A stretch of 64,000 nt of DNA from Anaerolineales bacterium UBA5195 (lineage in GTDB: Bacteria; Chloroflexota; Anaerolineae; Anaerolineales; Villigracilaceae): the NCBI GenBank assembly GCA_002412925.1, contig DHVZ01000012.1, forward strand, positions 14,261 to 78,260, read 5' to 3'. The position numbers and the translations under genes were made by a program. Below the pieces are notes generated by a model. The model made no database searches. It was not told the DNA's origin and saw nothing but the letters and a program-made list of their open reading frames with translations. Below, one piece after another: positions 8,308-17,466 of this stretch. Numbering within the stretch: the stretch's first letter is position 1; the number at the start of each line of letters is the position of its first letter.

Positions 8308-8373
8308 AATGCTCGTCTCGCGCTGAGTTTTGAAGCCCTTGAAGGGTACTATTCCGTTCTGCGGAGGAGAAGA

Positions 8374-9102
8374 ATGAGCTTCTTGAAAGTCGATGGCCTG
8401 AGTAAATCCTTTGGAGGCTTGAAAGCCGTCAATAATCTGGATTTTGAGGTGAAAGAGGGCGAAATTATTGGGTTGATCGGTCCTAATGGTTCTGGGAAAA
8501 CAACCACAATGAACCTGCTGACCGGCTTTTTGAAACCAACCAGCGGAAAGATAAATTTTCGAGGAGAAGAGATCGGTGGTTTTCCGCGCTATCGGGTCAA
8601 CCAGAAAGGTATTGCCAGAACGTTCCAATTGTGCAAGCCCTTCATGGATTTTACAGTCCTGCAAAATGTAGTGGTAGGAAGGATCTATGGACAGGAACCC
8701 AGCCAGAACTTGAAAGTTGCCGCCGAAGAATCGATGGAAATTTTGGCTACAGTTGGTCTGGCAAATAAAGCCAAAATATTGGTCAAAGACCTGACAGTCA
8801 TGGAACGAAAAAGGCTGGAACTGGCCAGGGCTCTGGCTACCAAACCGGTCTTGCTTCTTCTGGATGAGCTGATGGCTGGCTTAAATCCGAAAGAATCTGA
8901 TGATGCCTGCAAGTTGATCTCGCATATACGGGATTCGAAGATAACCATCATCATCGTTGAGCACATTGTCAAGGTTGTTACCGCTGTTTCTGATCGCATC
9001 ATCGTCCTAAACATGGGCAACAAGATTGCGGAAGGCTCGCCAGAAGCAATCATCCATGATCCCCAGGTAATTGAAGTTTATCTAGGAAAATCCCATGCTT
9101 AA
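8374..9102 (+). CDS. livG: Branched-chain-type ABC importer ATPase 1
   Basis: A 242-residue ATPase of the LivG subfamily. Walker A GPNGSGKT is at 36-43 and Walker B LLLLDE ends at D164-E165, followed by LMAGLNPKE. The ABC signature is unusual: LTVMERKRLELARAL (from residue 140) replaces the LSxGQ consensus. Variants of this kind occur in LivG-like proteins of Chloroflexota and actinobacteria, so activity is still likely. The gene overlaps the next ATPase by 8 nt. With the two permeases and the lipoprotein downstream it forms a complete importer, placed between the aldehyde oxidoreductase and the dehalogenase-like gene. Confidence 0.9.
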   Translation: MSFLKVDGLSKSFGGLKAVNNLDFEVKEGEIIGLIGPNGSGKTTTMNLLTGFLKPTSGKINFRGEEIGGFPRYRVNQKGIARTFQLCKPFMDFTVLQNVVVGRIYGQEPSQNLKVAAEESMEILATVGLANKAKILVKDLTVMERKRLELARALATKPVLLLLDELMAGLNPKESDDACKLISHIRDSKITIIIVEHIVKVVTAVSDRIIVLNMGNKIAEGSPEAIIHDPQVIEVYLGKSHA

Positions 9103-9796
9103 TCTCGAAAAAATCGATATTTTTTATAATGAGCTTCAGGCTATTTGGGACGCGACAATGAATGTAAACGAAGGGGAAATTGTTGCGCTCATCGGACCCA
9201 ACGGGGCTGGAAAGACCACCATTTTACGAGGCATAAGTGGGCTGCTCAAACCGGCGTCAGGGGGGATCCGTTTTCTTGGTCATGATGTAACTAAGGAACC
9301 GTCCCACAAAATTGTTGAATTCGGTTTATCTCAAGTGCCTGAGAGCGGAAAAATATTCACGGCTATGAGCGTTTTGGAAAACCTGGAATTGGGCGCGTTT
9401 GTTTCAAGGGCCAGGCAGGATAGAGCGCAAAGTTTGGAAAGAGTGTACGAAACTTTCCCCCTCCTTGCAGAAAGGAAAAACCAACAAGCTGGAACGTTGA
9501 GTGGAGGAGAACGACAAATGCTGGCGATTGGCAGGGCTTTGATGTCCAAGCCCAAGCTCTTGATGCTGGACGAACCCTCATTTGGCCTGGCGCCGATCCT
9601 GGTCGAACATATGTTTCAGACCATAGAAATGATCAACAAACAGGGAGTCACCATCCTCTTGGTGGAGCAAAACGTTCAGGCCTCCCTGGAATTAGCTCAC
9701 AGAGCTTATTTGCTCGAAAACGGGCGAATTGTCGGGGAGGGTAAAGGCACAGACCTCTTATCCTTCGAATCAGTGCGTAGTTCTTACTTGGGCTAG
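9095..9796 (+). CDS. livF: Branched-chain-type ABC importer ATPase 2
   Basis: A 233-residue LivF-type ATPase with Walker A GPNGAGKTT near residue 35, a canonical LSGGERQ signature near 138, and Walker B LLMLDEPS near 158. It would pair with the LivG-type subunit, whose degenerate signature leaves this protein as the one with the standard motif. Start ATG overlaps the end of the upstream ATPase gene, indicating translational coupling. Confidence 0.92.
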   Translation: MLNLEKIDIFYNELQAIWDATMNVNEGEIVALIGPNGAGKTTILRGISGLLKPASGGIRFLGHDVTKEPSHKIVEFGLSQVPESGKIFTAMSVLENLELGAFVSRARQDRAQSLERVYETFPLLAERKNQQAGTLSGGERQMLAIGRALMSKPKLLMLDEPSFGLAPILVEHMFQTIEMINKQGVTILLVEQNVQASLELAHRAYLLENGRIVGEGKGTDLLSFESVRSSYLG

Positions 9797-9825
9797 ATAA
9801 AACTTGAAAGAGAAGCGAGGTTTCA

Positions 9826-10707
9826 ATGTTTGAAGGACTTGGTCAAAATCTAGTTTTTGGAATTCTCGTGGGTGCTTTGTATGGACTGGCCGCATTGGGG
9901 CTTTCCCTGATCTTTGGGGTTACCAAGTTTCTCAATGTCGCCCACGGTGAACTGCTCATGTTTGGAGGCTATGCAACTTTTTGGGCGTTTTCCCTTTTGG
10001 GATTGGATCCGTTTCTGACGATCCCAATTACTATTTTTTTTCTTTTCATCATCGGGGCGATCCTCTATGCGCTGGTGTTTTCACGAACGGTGAAATTACC
10101 AGAGGAAGCCAAGATAAAAAATTCGCTCCTCGTTGCTTTTGGGTTGTCCGTCATTCTGCAAAATTTGGCCCTCCGCTTTTGGACTGCCGACGAACGGGGC
10201 GTTACCACCGCTTACTATGGCGCTTCGCTGACAATCCTCGACACGAAATTTCCCTTGATACGCCTGGCCAGTTTGGCTGTGGCTCTCATCTTTCTGGTTG
10301 GCCTACAACTCTTCCTCTGGAAAACCTACACCGGCAAGGCCATCCGCGCAACCGTGCAAAATTGGGAGGCTGCCTCTTTGATGGGGATTGATGTCCAAAA
10401 AGTATTTCTCTTATCGTTTGCCATCGGCTCAGCTCTGGCTGGAGTAGCGGGAACCCTGGTGGTTGTAAATTATTCGATCCAACCGGTTATGGGGTTGGGA
10501 TGGACGATGAAAGCTCTGATCGTCATGGTGTTGGGAGGCTTGGGAAGTATCCCTGGGACCATTGTTGGTGGTCTTATTTTAGGGGTAACCGAGTCACTCA
10601 CCTCCTTTTTTATCAGCAGCAATTACCGCGAAGTGGCTGGCATGATCCTTTTCATCCTGGTGTTGATCTTCAGGCCACAAGGTTTATTTGGGGTCAAAGA
10701 GAGCTAA
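9826..10707 (+). CDS. livH: Branched-chain-type ABC importer permease 1
   Basis: A 293-residue polytopic membrane protein of the LivH family with about eight hydrophobic segments. The EAA-like loop region (IRATVQNWEAASLMGID, near residues 180-196) contacts the ATPases. GAGCGAGG-like ribosome binding sequence precedes the ATG. It ends 3 nt before the second permease. Substrates of this transporter class include amino acids, amides, urea and aromatic acids. Confidence 0.9.
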   Translation: MFEGLGQNLVFGILVGALYGLAALGLSLIFGVTKFLNVAHGELLMFGGYATFWAFSLLGLDPFLTIPITIFFLFIIGAILYALVFSRTVKLPEEAKIKNSLLVAFGLSVILQNLALRFWTADERGVTTAYYGASLTILDTKFPLIRLASLAVALIFLVGLQLFLWKTYTGKAIRATVQNWEAASLMGIDVQKVFLLSFAIGSALAGVAGTLVVVNYSIQPVMGLGWTMKALIVMVLGGLGSIPGTIVGGLILGVTESLTSFFISSNYREVAGMILFILVLIFRPQGLFGVKES

Positions 10708-10710
10708 CTA

Positions 10711-11673
10711 ATGAATAGAAAACAAATTATCTCCATTGCCCTGCTCATCATCACCATCCTTGGATTGGCGCTCGTTCCTTTGATGATCAAGGATGACAGC
10801 ACCATCAATTTGGTGATCCTGGTGCTTCTTTATATGACCATTGCCTCCAGTTGGAATATCCTGGGCGGTTATACCGGGCAAACCAACCTCGGACACGCTG
10901 CTTTCTTTGGCGTTGGATCCCTGACCACTCGTTTACTGTGGATTGAAGGTTTCCCATTCTTTCTCTGCTTCCTGGCTGGAGGAGTTGTAGCTGTGGCTCT
11001 CGCTTTCCTGATCGGAGTTCCGGCCTTCAAACTCAAAGGGGTGTATTTTGCCATCGGCACATTGGCCCTGGCACAAATCCTAAATCTCACCGTGGGGAAC
11101 ATCCTCCCGGAGATGTCCTACAACCCGGCCCTTTCAGATTATCAACTTGCGCCTCGATACTATCTATTCCTGGGTTTGACCATTATCACAATTGGCTCGG
11201 CCTACTTCCTGGTCAATTCCAGGTGGGGATTGGGCATGATGGCTGTTCGAGAAGGTGAAGATGCGGCTGAGTCCCTCGGGATTAGCGCTTTGAAACACAA
11301 ATTACTAGCGCTATCGGTTAGCGCCTTCTTTGCCGGTTTGGCTGGCAGCGCCTTTGCCTATTACCACGTTAGCTACTACCTCAGTATGCCCTTCAGTCCT
11401 GAATGGACATTCGACCCCATGATGATGGCCTATATCGGCGGGACGGGCACCATTATCGGGCCGATCATTGGGTCGGTGTTTTTTGTGCTCCTTAAGCAGC
11501 TCCTGGTCTGGAATGTAGGCGAATATCATTTGATCATCTTTGGAGTACTGTTTATTTTGATCGTACTCTTTCTTCCTGGTGGGCTGGTTGATTTGTGGAA
11601 AAAAATCCAAAAGCTAATCTCCCGAATTAGGGCCAGAAAAATTCAGGCGCCCATTAAGACTAACGAAAACTGA
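10711..11673 (+). CDS. livM: Branched-chain-type ABC importer permease 2
   Basis: A 320-residue LivM-type permease with about nine hydrophobic segments, the family block GGYTGQTNLGHAAFFGVG near residues 51-68, and the cytoplasmic loop MMAVREGEDAAESLGI near 175. It pairs with the LivH-type permease immediately upstream. The C-terminus is basic and lysine-rich, as usual for the cytoplasmic tail. Confidence 0.9.
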   Translation: MNRKQIISIALLIITILGLALVPLMIKDDSTINLVILVLLYMTIASSWNILGGYTGQTNLGHAAFFGVGSLTTRLLWIEGFPFFLCFLAGGVVAVALAFLIGVPAFKLKGVYFAIGTLALAQILNLTVGNILPEMSYNPALSDYQLAPRYYLFLGLTIITIGSAYFLVNSRWGLGMMAVREGEDAAESLGISALKHKLLALSVSAFFAGLAGSAFAYYHVSYYLSMPFSPEWTFDPMMMAYIGGTGTIIGPIIGSVFFVLLKQLLVWNVGEYHLIIFGVLFILIVLFLPGGLVDLWKKIQKLISRIRARKIQAPIKTNEN

Positions 11674-11786
11674 GTTAATTGCCTCAACCAAAGAAAGGAG
11701 CTTTCTATCGAAAAAGACACTCCATACAAAAAACCTTCGCTTCTCTAATTTTTATTCAGATATAACAAGGATAAGGAGAAAGAACC

Positions 11787-13091
11787 ATGAAAGCCAGAAT
11801 GCCATTCGTATCAGCAGTGCTCTTGATCTGCTTAATGCTAACCAGTTGCGCACCAGCAGCAACACCGGTTCCTCCCACCCAGGCTCCCGAGCCGACCAAG
11901 GCTCCTGAAGCTCCGAAGGCACCGGAGGCTACTCCAACGCAAGCTTTCCCGCCTGCGCCAGAGTTTATTGAGGTTGGCGCTTCGATCCCACTAACCGGAA
12001 AATTCGGCTCCTTGGGCGGCCAGGTAAAAGTCGGTTATGAATACGCCATTGCAGATATCAATGCGGCCGGCGGCGTGTTTGTGGCGGAGTACGGAAAGAA
12101 AATTCCGCTGCGGCTCACTTCTTATGACGATGAATCTGATCCGACAAAAGCAGTCGGCAATCTGGAAAAAGTCTTTTCCGATCAGAAGGTTGTGGCCTAC
12201 TTGGGCGGCGCAGCGAGTGGGATGCATGCTGCCACGACAGCCATTGCTGAAAAGAACAAGGTTCCGTACCTGGGTGTGTCTTTTGCCTGGTGGAATATTC
12301 ACCAGCGCGGTTACAAGTATCTGTTCTCGCCCTTCCCCAAGTCGCCTGATCAGGCCAGGGATGTGTTCAAGGCACTTAATGAATTGATACCTGCCGATCA
12401 GAGACCGACCAAGGTTGCTGTCTTCCAGGAGAAATCGGATTGGGGGAACGAGCTCGGTGGTCTGTTCAATGCGGATGCCAAACCTGCTGGGTACGACGTT
12501 GTCTACTATGCTGAGTATGCCCCCGGTACAACCGATTTCTCGACCTTGATCCAGAAAGCCCAGGCATCGGGGGCAGAGATTCTCCTCGGCATGCCGAGTA
12601 CCCCGGATGGCATGGCAATCATCAAACAAATGAGCGAGCTGGGCTGGACTCCCAAGTTCACCATGCTGGTCAGAGCGCCTGATGCTGCAACCTGGGGCAA
12701 AAACCTTGGCAAAGCTGGTGATGATGTGACGATGTTTGCTGGCTGGCATTTTGGGGAGAAGTTCCCTGGCGTAGCCGAAATCAACGCCAAGCATCAGGCT
12801 GAATTAAGTAGACCCGCCGACATTCTGGTTGGGCCGGCGTATGCCTGCGTGCAAATCTTAGCAAGCGCGATTGAAAAAGCCGGTAAGCTGGACCGCGAGG
12901 CAATTCGCGAGGCTCTTTCAGAAACCGATATGATGACCGTCATCGGACCTGTCACCTTCAATAAAGATGGCACGGGCAATGTTTTAAACCCGCTTGTTCA
13001 ATGGCAGAACGGGAAGATGGAATTGGTTTGGCCGCTCGATCAGGCCACCGCAAAATTAATCTACCCAGCTCCGCCGTTTAACGAGCGCTAG
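11787..13091 (+). CDS. Periplasmic-type binding lipoprotein of the branched-chain importer
   Basis: A 434-residue Peripla_BP_6 type binding protein. It has a lipoprotein signal peptide ending LMLTSC (lipid anchor C21), then a Pro/Ala/Thr/Glu linker of about 30 residues, then the ligand domain starting EVGASIPLTGKFGSLGG. Branched-chain, amide and aromatic-acid binding proteins share this fold. AAGGAG precedes the ATG. It completes the five-gene importer. The ligand is presumably the substrate of the linked oxidoreductase and hydrolase genes, but ligand residues cannot be read reliably. Confidence 0.9.
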   Translation: MKARMPFVSAVLLICLMLTSCAPAATPVPPTQAPEPTKAPEAPKAPEATPTQAFPPAPEFIEVGASIPLTGKFGSLGGQVKVGYEYAIADINAAGGVFVAEYGKKIPLRLTSYDDESDPTKAVGNLEKVFSDQKVVAYLGGAASGMHAATTAIAEKNKVPYLGVSFAWWNIHQRGYKYLFSPFPKSPDQARDVFKALNELIPADQRPTKVAVFQEKSDWGNELGGLFNADAKPAGYDVVYYAEYAPGTTDFSTLIQKAQASGAEILLGMPSTPDGMAIIKQMSELGWTPKFTMLVRAPDAATWGKNLGKAGDDVTMFAGWHFGEKFPGVAEINAKHQAELSRPADILVGPAYACVQILASAIEKAGKLDREAIREALSETDMMTVIGPVTFNKDGTGNVLNPLVQWQNGKMELVWPLDQATAKLIYPAPPFNER

Positions 13092-13125
13092 ATCGGCGTA
13101 GACGGTTGCCAAAACACAGCCTTAA

Positions 13126-13163
13126 AACTGTGGCGGTGGGGAAGATGCCACACCGCCACAGTT
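13126..13163. terminator. Strong hairpin after the binding-protein gene
   Basis: A 13-bp perfect GC-rich stem (AACTGTGGCGGTG / CACCGCCACAGTT) with a 12-nt loop lies between the binding-protein gene and the dehalogenase-like gene. It lacks a T-run, so it may stabilise the abundant upstream message and lower read-through rather than stop it. Confidence 0.6.
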
Positions 13164-13192
13164 CTGCCTAAAAGAATAATCAGGATGATCTC

Positions 13193-14359
13193 ATGTATCG
13201 GATGGAATACCCGCCAGAAGAAAGCTTGCTACACACTCAAAAACAAACCCGGCTTTTTCCCATGGATGTTTTCAAAAATGCGGAAAAGCCAACCACCTTG
13301 ATTACGGATGCCATCCAACGAATTGACATGCGTAATACGGCTTATGGTCTGGCAACGCGCGGCGAATATGGGCCAAACGTTCAGAAAAGTGTGCAAAAGA
13401 GCTTGCCGGGTAAATATCCACTCTCTGCAGCGCAAAAGGATGTCATCGATCACCTTGCACTGCTCACCCCCAACCCGGTTGCTGCGGAGAAGGCTCCCAT
13501 TCCCCAAGATCCAATTATTCTGACACATCACATCAAGGAAGTTGGCTACTTCCTGAAAGCGGACATCGTGGGAACCTGCCAGGTACCGCCTTCAGGATAT
13601 TACAGTCACGGCAAACAGGGCAATCCAATCGAGGCCCGTTATCCGAACGCAATCGTGATCGTGATGCGCAAAGAGTTGAAGGCCATCCGGGCTTCCAGCG
13701 GGCACGATTGGATGGGCGATCCGATCAGCTTCCAGGCCTACCAACACTTGGGGCTGGTTGCAGAAACCATGGCAAATTACATCCGCCGCCTGGGTTGGGA
13801 GGCAGCCCCCCAATATGGACCATCCCTTGTCAACCGCTATGCGGTGTTACTACCGCCTCTTCTACTAGCAGCCGGCCTTGGGGAGGTCAGCCGGGCAGGG
13901 ATCATCCTGAACCCGTACCTGGGTTTGGCTTTTAAAGCTGCTGCCGTACTGACCGACATGCCGCTAGTCCCGGATCAGCCGGTCGATTTTGGCCTGCAGC
14001 CCTTTTGCCAGGATTGCAAGATTTGCGCCGAAAACTGCCCCAGCAAAGCCATCCCTACAGGCGACAAGGTGCTATACAACGGCTACGAAACCTGGAAGCT
14101 GGATACCCAGCGCTGCGCCAGTTTCAACTTCACCAACAAAAACGGCACGATGTGCAATGCCTGTGTCAAAAGCTGCCCCTGGAGCAACCCATCGACCTGG
14201 CCGCACAACCTGGTGCGTGAACTCGTATCGAACCTCCCCTTTACGCAACGGATTGCCATCCGGGCTGCCAGATTCCTCGGTGCAGACATGACTTTTCCAG
14301 AAGAAAAATGGTGGTTTGACATGGAATATGCTGACGATGTTATCAGGCTGCAGGAATAA
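13193..14359 (+). CDS. Soluble reductive-dehalogenase-family protein (RdhA-like)
   Basis: A 388-residue protein with the C-terminal architecture of reductive dehalogenases. The corrinoid-binding half includes AGLGEVSRAGIILNPYLG at 227-244 and LTDMPLVPDQPVDFGL at 253-268. It is followed by two 4Fe-4S motifs: C272, C275, C278, C282 and C308, C321, C324, C328 (ending CPW). No twin-arginine signal is present at the N-terminus and no rdhB anchor gene is nearby, so it should be cytoplasmic. It is shorter than fused cytoplasmic dehalogenases (about 700 residues) and lacks their reductase domain, so electrons must come from a separate donor. Epoxyqueuosine reductase is a distant relative but lacks this RdhA-type block. 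Reductive dehalogenation or another B12-dependent reduction is inferred. Confidence 0.8.
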   Translation: MYRMEYPPEESLLHTQKQTRLFPMDVFKNAEKPTTLITDAIQRIDMRNTAYGLATRGEYGPNVQKSVQKSLPGKYPLSAAQKDVIDHLALLTPNPVAAEKAPIPQDPIILTHHIKEVGYFLKADIVGTCQVPPSGYYSHGKQGNPIEARYPNAIVIVMRKELKAIRASSGHDWMGDPISFQAYQHLGLVAETMANYIRRLGWEAAPQYGPSLVNRYAVLLPPLLLAAGLGEVSRAGIILNPYLGLAFKAAAVLTDMPLVPDQPVDFGLQPFCQDCKICAENCPSKAIPTGDKVLYNGYETWKLDTQRCASFNFTNKNGTMCNACVKSCPWSNPSTWPHNLVRELVSNLPFTQRIAIRAARFLGADMTFPEEKWWFDMEYADDVIRLQE

Positions 14360-14759
14360 GGCAACATTCAACCATAAAGAATGAAAAGGTGAGGATGTTC
14401 GTGCATCTGCCGGAGGGTTTGCATTCCGGGCATAGGTTGAATAAATAATCAACTTCGTGCAAAAGTTAATTTACCATAATTTCGAACGCGGACCTCTGAG
14501 CCATTCTGTTTTGGAATAGATTGTAGAATAAATGAATTGATGTTTCACCTTTCAAAACATATACTAAGAGTAGGCTCAGTATAGCCACCTTCAGTCAACC
14601 AATATGATGTTCTCCTACCGCCTCTAGTAGAAAGGAGTCCCTTCAGACAAAAAAAGACAATAACTACTATCCTGGCTCTTTTCATGCCACAATATCTGTA
14701 GTATCACCCGGGTTTCTCCAGAAACCTGCGGAACCTAAAATACAAATAGGAGATAAGAG
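14360..14759. promoter_or_regulatory. 400-nt regulatory gap before the first sugar-type importer cassette
   Basis: No gene is seen. At 14514-14547 lies a box starting GAATAGATTGTA and ending ATTGATGTTTCA that matches 32 of 34 bases of a box at 33680-33713, in front of the second importer cassette. The right half contains ATGAA-N7-TTCA. A regulator shared by both cassettes is the simplest reading. The 210 nt between box and start codon contain no other recognisable element apart from a GAAAGGAG-like stretch near 14630. Confidence 0.65.
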
Positions 14760-15890
14760 ATGAAAAAAAACCTTTCAACCCTGTTGGCGCTCGTTGCCAT
14801 CGCCAGCATTTTGCTGACGGCCTGCGGAACTCCGGCTGCCACCCAGGCACCCGCCGCTCCGGCTGCCCCCGCTGCCACTGAAGCCCCGGGTGCTACCACT
14901 GAAGCGCCTGCGGCTGCCACTGAAGCTCCGGCTGCAACCGCCCCAACTGAGGACACCATTGTTACTATGATCCCCGCAAAACCCGGTTCGCCTTTTGATA
15001 TCAAGGGCAAAACGATCTGCTACATCATCCCCTCACTTGCGAATCCTTTCTTGAATGGTGTTGCCACTTCCGTTACAGAAAAATTCAAGGCAGATGGCGT
15101 GACTGTGAATGTCTACGGCGCTGACGAAGGTGGTTTGAACCAACAGTTTGATCAGATCGAGAACTGTATTTCCATGAAAGTTGATTTCATGTACCTTATG
15201 GCAGCCGGAGAGGTCGACCAATTACTTCCCGCTATCGATGAAGTCAAAGCTGCTGGCATCATGGTCATGGGTGTTCCTCCCGCCAAATTGGCACCCTTTG
15301 ATTCCATTATGCACACCAGCCAATACGAAGACGGTACAAAAGTTGCCAAGATGGCTTGCGATTTCATTGAAGCCATGTACCCGGATGCTGCTGATGGCAG
15401 TGTTGAAACTGCTATCGTTGGTGCCGCAAGCTCTGGTGTTGGCATGTTCGAGCGCGATCGCGGTTATTCCACCATCACCGACACCTGCCCCAAGGTTAAA
15501 CTTGTTGCACACCTGGATATCACTGGTGACAGTATTCCTGTCGGTCAGTCTGCTGCTGAGAATGTCCTGACGGCTAATCCAAACGTCAAAGTTTTCCTTG
15601 GCCAATCTACCGCCCATGCTCAGGGTATTGCCAACGCCATCAAGGCGCTGCCAGGTGTGAACGTTGATGAATACGGTGTTTTCGCTGGCGATATGGATCC
15701 TTCCATGATCCCGGTTGTCACCAGCTGCGAAGATCCTTACAAGGGTTTTGTCGCCATCGGTGGTACCTCACTTGATCAGGCAACCTACGAACAGGTCAAG
15801 AAGATGCTGCAGGGTGTCGAATATCCCAATATCATCAATGATCAATTGGAACCGATCAACTGCGATTTCACCACAATCGCACCGAAATAA
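14760..15890 (+). CDS. Ribose-type ABC binding lipoprotein (cassette 1)
   Basis: A 376-residue Peripla_BP_4 family binding protein. Signal peptide ends LLTAC (lipid anchor C22), followed by an Ala/Pro/Thr/Glu linker to about residue 65 and the ligand domain beginning GKTICYIIPSLANPFLNGV. This family binds pentoses, hexoses, inositol and related polyols or autoinducer-2. It is the first gene of the cassette binding protein - ATPase - permease - esterase. The same order appears at 33.8 kb. Ligand not determined; the linked esterase and ring-cleavage genes would also allow a glycosylated or esterified aromatic. Confidence 0.9.
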   Translation: MKKNLSTLLALVAIASILLTACGTPAATQAPAAPAAPAATEAPGATTEAPAAATEAPAATAPTEDTIVTMIPAKPGSPFDIKGKTICYIIPSLANPFLNGVATSVTEKFKADGVTVNVYGADEGGLNQQFDQIENCISMKVDFMYLMAAGEVDQLLPAIDEVKAAGIMVMGVPPAKLAPFDSIMHTSQYEDGTKVAKMACDFIEAMYPDAADGSVETAIVGAASSGVGMFERDRGYSTITDTCPKVKLVAHLDITGDSIPVGQSAAENVLTANPNVKVFLGQSTAHAQGIANAIKALPGVNVDEYGVFAGDMDPSMIPVVTSCEDPYKGFVAIGGTSLDQATYEQVKKMLQGVEYPNIINDQLEPINCDFTTIAPK

Positions 15891-15912
15891 GAAGCGTTTT
15901 GTAAATAAATAA

Positions 15913-15939
15913 GGTGAAGGGTTAGGGGGACCCTTCACC
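15913..15939. terminator. Hairpin between binding protein and ATPase (cassette 1)
   Basis: A 10-bp stem GGTGAAGGGT / ACCCTTCACC with a 7-nt loop. Such hairpins commonly let the binding-protein message accumulate above that of the ATPase. The second cassette has a hairpin at the same place (35064-35087). Confidence 0.6.
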
Positions 15940-15960
15940 AAAATATTGAGGTGAAAAAGA

Positions 15961-17448
15961 ATGGATGCCAAGATTGTATTATCCCTGAAAAACATCACCA
16001 AAAGATATCCCGGCGTTCTGGCTCTGGACAATGTCTCGATCAGTTTTCAAAAAGGTGAGGTACACGCCTTGTTGGGCGAGAACGGCGCAGGCAAATCGAC
16101 GTTAATCAAAGCGGTGGCCGGAGCCATCGATATCGATTCAGGAATTATAAAAATTTTTGGACATGAATATTCCAAGATGACTCCTTCTCTTTCCAAGAGC
16201 CTTGGTGTTGAAGTGATTTATCAGGAATTTAATCTGGTTCCCGCATTGTCAGTTGCCGAGAACATTTATTTGTGTGAAAGAAATGAAAATTCAGTGTTAT
16301 TTAATGCCAAAATAATTGAAAAAAAAGCCGTTGAGGTTCTGGACCAGTTTGGTGTAAAAATTGATCCACGCACAGTGGTGCAAGAACTTTCGATTGCCGA
16401 ACAACAGATCGTCGAAATTGCCAAAGCAGTCTCGAAAAACGTAAAAATTCTGATCATGGATGAACCATCTGCTCCATTAAGCGTTTCGGAAGTAGAGTTA
16501 ATGTTCACGATCATTAACCAGTTAAAACAAAAAGGTGTGACGATCATTTATATTTCACATCGTTTGGAAGAAGTCTTCCGCATCTCTGATCGCGTGAGTG
16601 TTATGCGTGACGGGCGCTACGTCACCACCAAAAACACGAAAGAGACCAACCGACAGGAATTGATCACGCTGATGGTTGGACGTGAATTAAAGGAAAGTTA
16701 TCCTCAACGGAAAAAGTCACCTGGTGAAGTTGCTTTGGAAGTAAAAAACCTCACCGGGAATGGTGATCGAAATATCTCATTTTCAGTACGCAAGGGTGAA
16801 ATATTAGGAATTTCCGGATTGGTGGGCGCCGGTCGAACAGAATTGGCCCAGGTTCTCTTTGGTGCCGCTCCAATGGAAAGCGGCGAGATCTTGATCAACG
16901 GAAGTCCTGTCAAGATCCATTCTCCATTGGATGCAATCCAGCATAAAATTGGATTGTTGACAGAAGACCGCAAGGGCCAGGGGCTGTTCCTTGAGATGGC
17001 TGTCAAGTGGAACATCAGTTTCCCGATCCTTGGACGCATCTCAAATTATGGTGTGGTTAATACGAAAAAAGAAGATGAGATCGCGCAGAAATACAAAGAA
17101 CGTATCAATATTAAAACTCCCAGCTTATTACAGCAGGTGATCAATCTGAGCGGCGGTAATCAACAAAAAGTGGTGCTCGCCAAATCTCTAGCAGCCGAGT
17201 CGGATATTTTGATCTTTGATGAACCAACCCGTGGGATTGACGTTGGCGCCAAACAGGAAATTTATCATCTGATGACTGAATTGGCTGAGAATGGAATTGC
17301 GATTTTGATGATCTCTTCTGATATGGAAGAACTTTTGGGTATGTCAGACCGGATCATTGTCTTATGCGAAGGCGAAATGGCTGGAGAAGTCCAAAAAGAG
17401 AATTTCAATCAACATTATATTCTCGACCTCGCATCGGGAACCCATTAA
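15961..17448 (+). CDS. Ribose-type ABC ATPase with two nucleotide-binding domains (cassette 1)
   Basis: A 495-residue RbsA/MglA-type protein. Domain 1 has Walker A GENGAGKST near residue 40 and the signature-like ELSIAEQQIVEIAKA near 140; domain 2 has the canonical LSGGNQQKV near 397 and the Walker B region ILIFDEPTRGIDVGAK near 417. Domain 2 of this subfamily often has a degenerate Walker A, and here the corresponding segment is GLVGAGRTE. It energises the permease 18 nt downstream. Close paralogue of the ATPase in cassette 2. Confidence 0.92.
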   Translation: MDAKIVLSLKNITKRYPGVLALDNVSISFQKGEVHALLGENGAGKSTLIKAVAGAIDIDSGIIKIFGHEYSKMTPSLSKSLGVEVIYQEFNLVPALSVAENIYLCERNENSVLFNAKIIEKKAVEVLDQFGVKIDPRTVVQELSIAEQQIVEIAKAVSKNVKILIMDEPSAPLSVSEVELMFTIINQLKQKGVTIIYISHRLEEVFRISDRVSVMRDGRYVTTKNTKETNRQELITLMVGRELKESYPQRKKSPGEVALEVKNLTGNGDRNISFSVRKGEILGISGLVGAGRTELAQVLFGAAPMESGEILINGSPVKIHSPLDAIQHKIGLLTEDRKGQGLFLEMAVKWNISFPILGRISNYGVVNTKKEDEIAQKYKERINIKTPSLLQQVINLSGGNQQKVVLAKSLAAESDILIFDEPTRGIDVGAKQEIYHLMTELAENGIAILMISSDMEELLGMSDRIIVLCEGEMAGEVQKENFNQHYILDLASGTH

Positions 17449-17466
17449 CTTTTTAAGGAGTAAGTA

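Noticed and set aside
11991..12794. Open frame of 267 codons on the - strand inside the 11.8-kb binding-protein gene
   Set aside because: It is antisense to a gene with clear lipoprotein and Peripla_BP_6 features, has no ribosome site and no recognisable domain.
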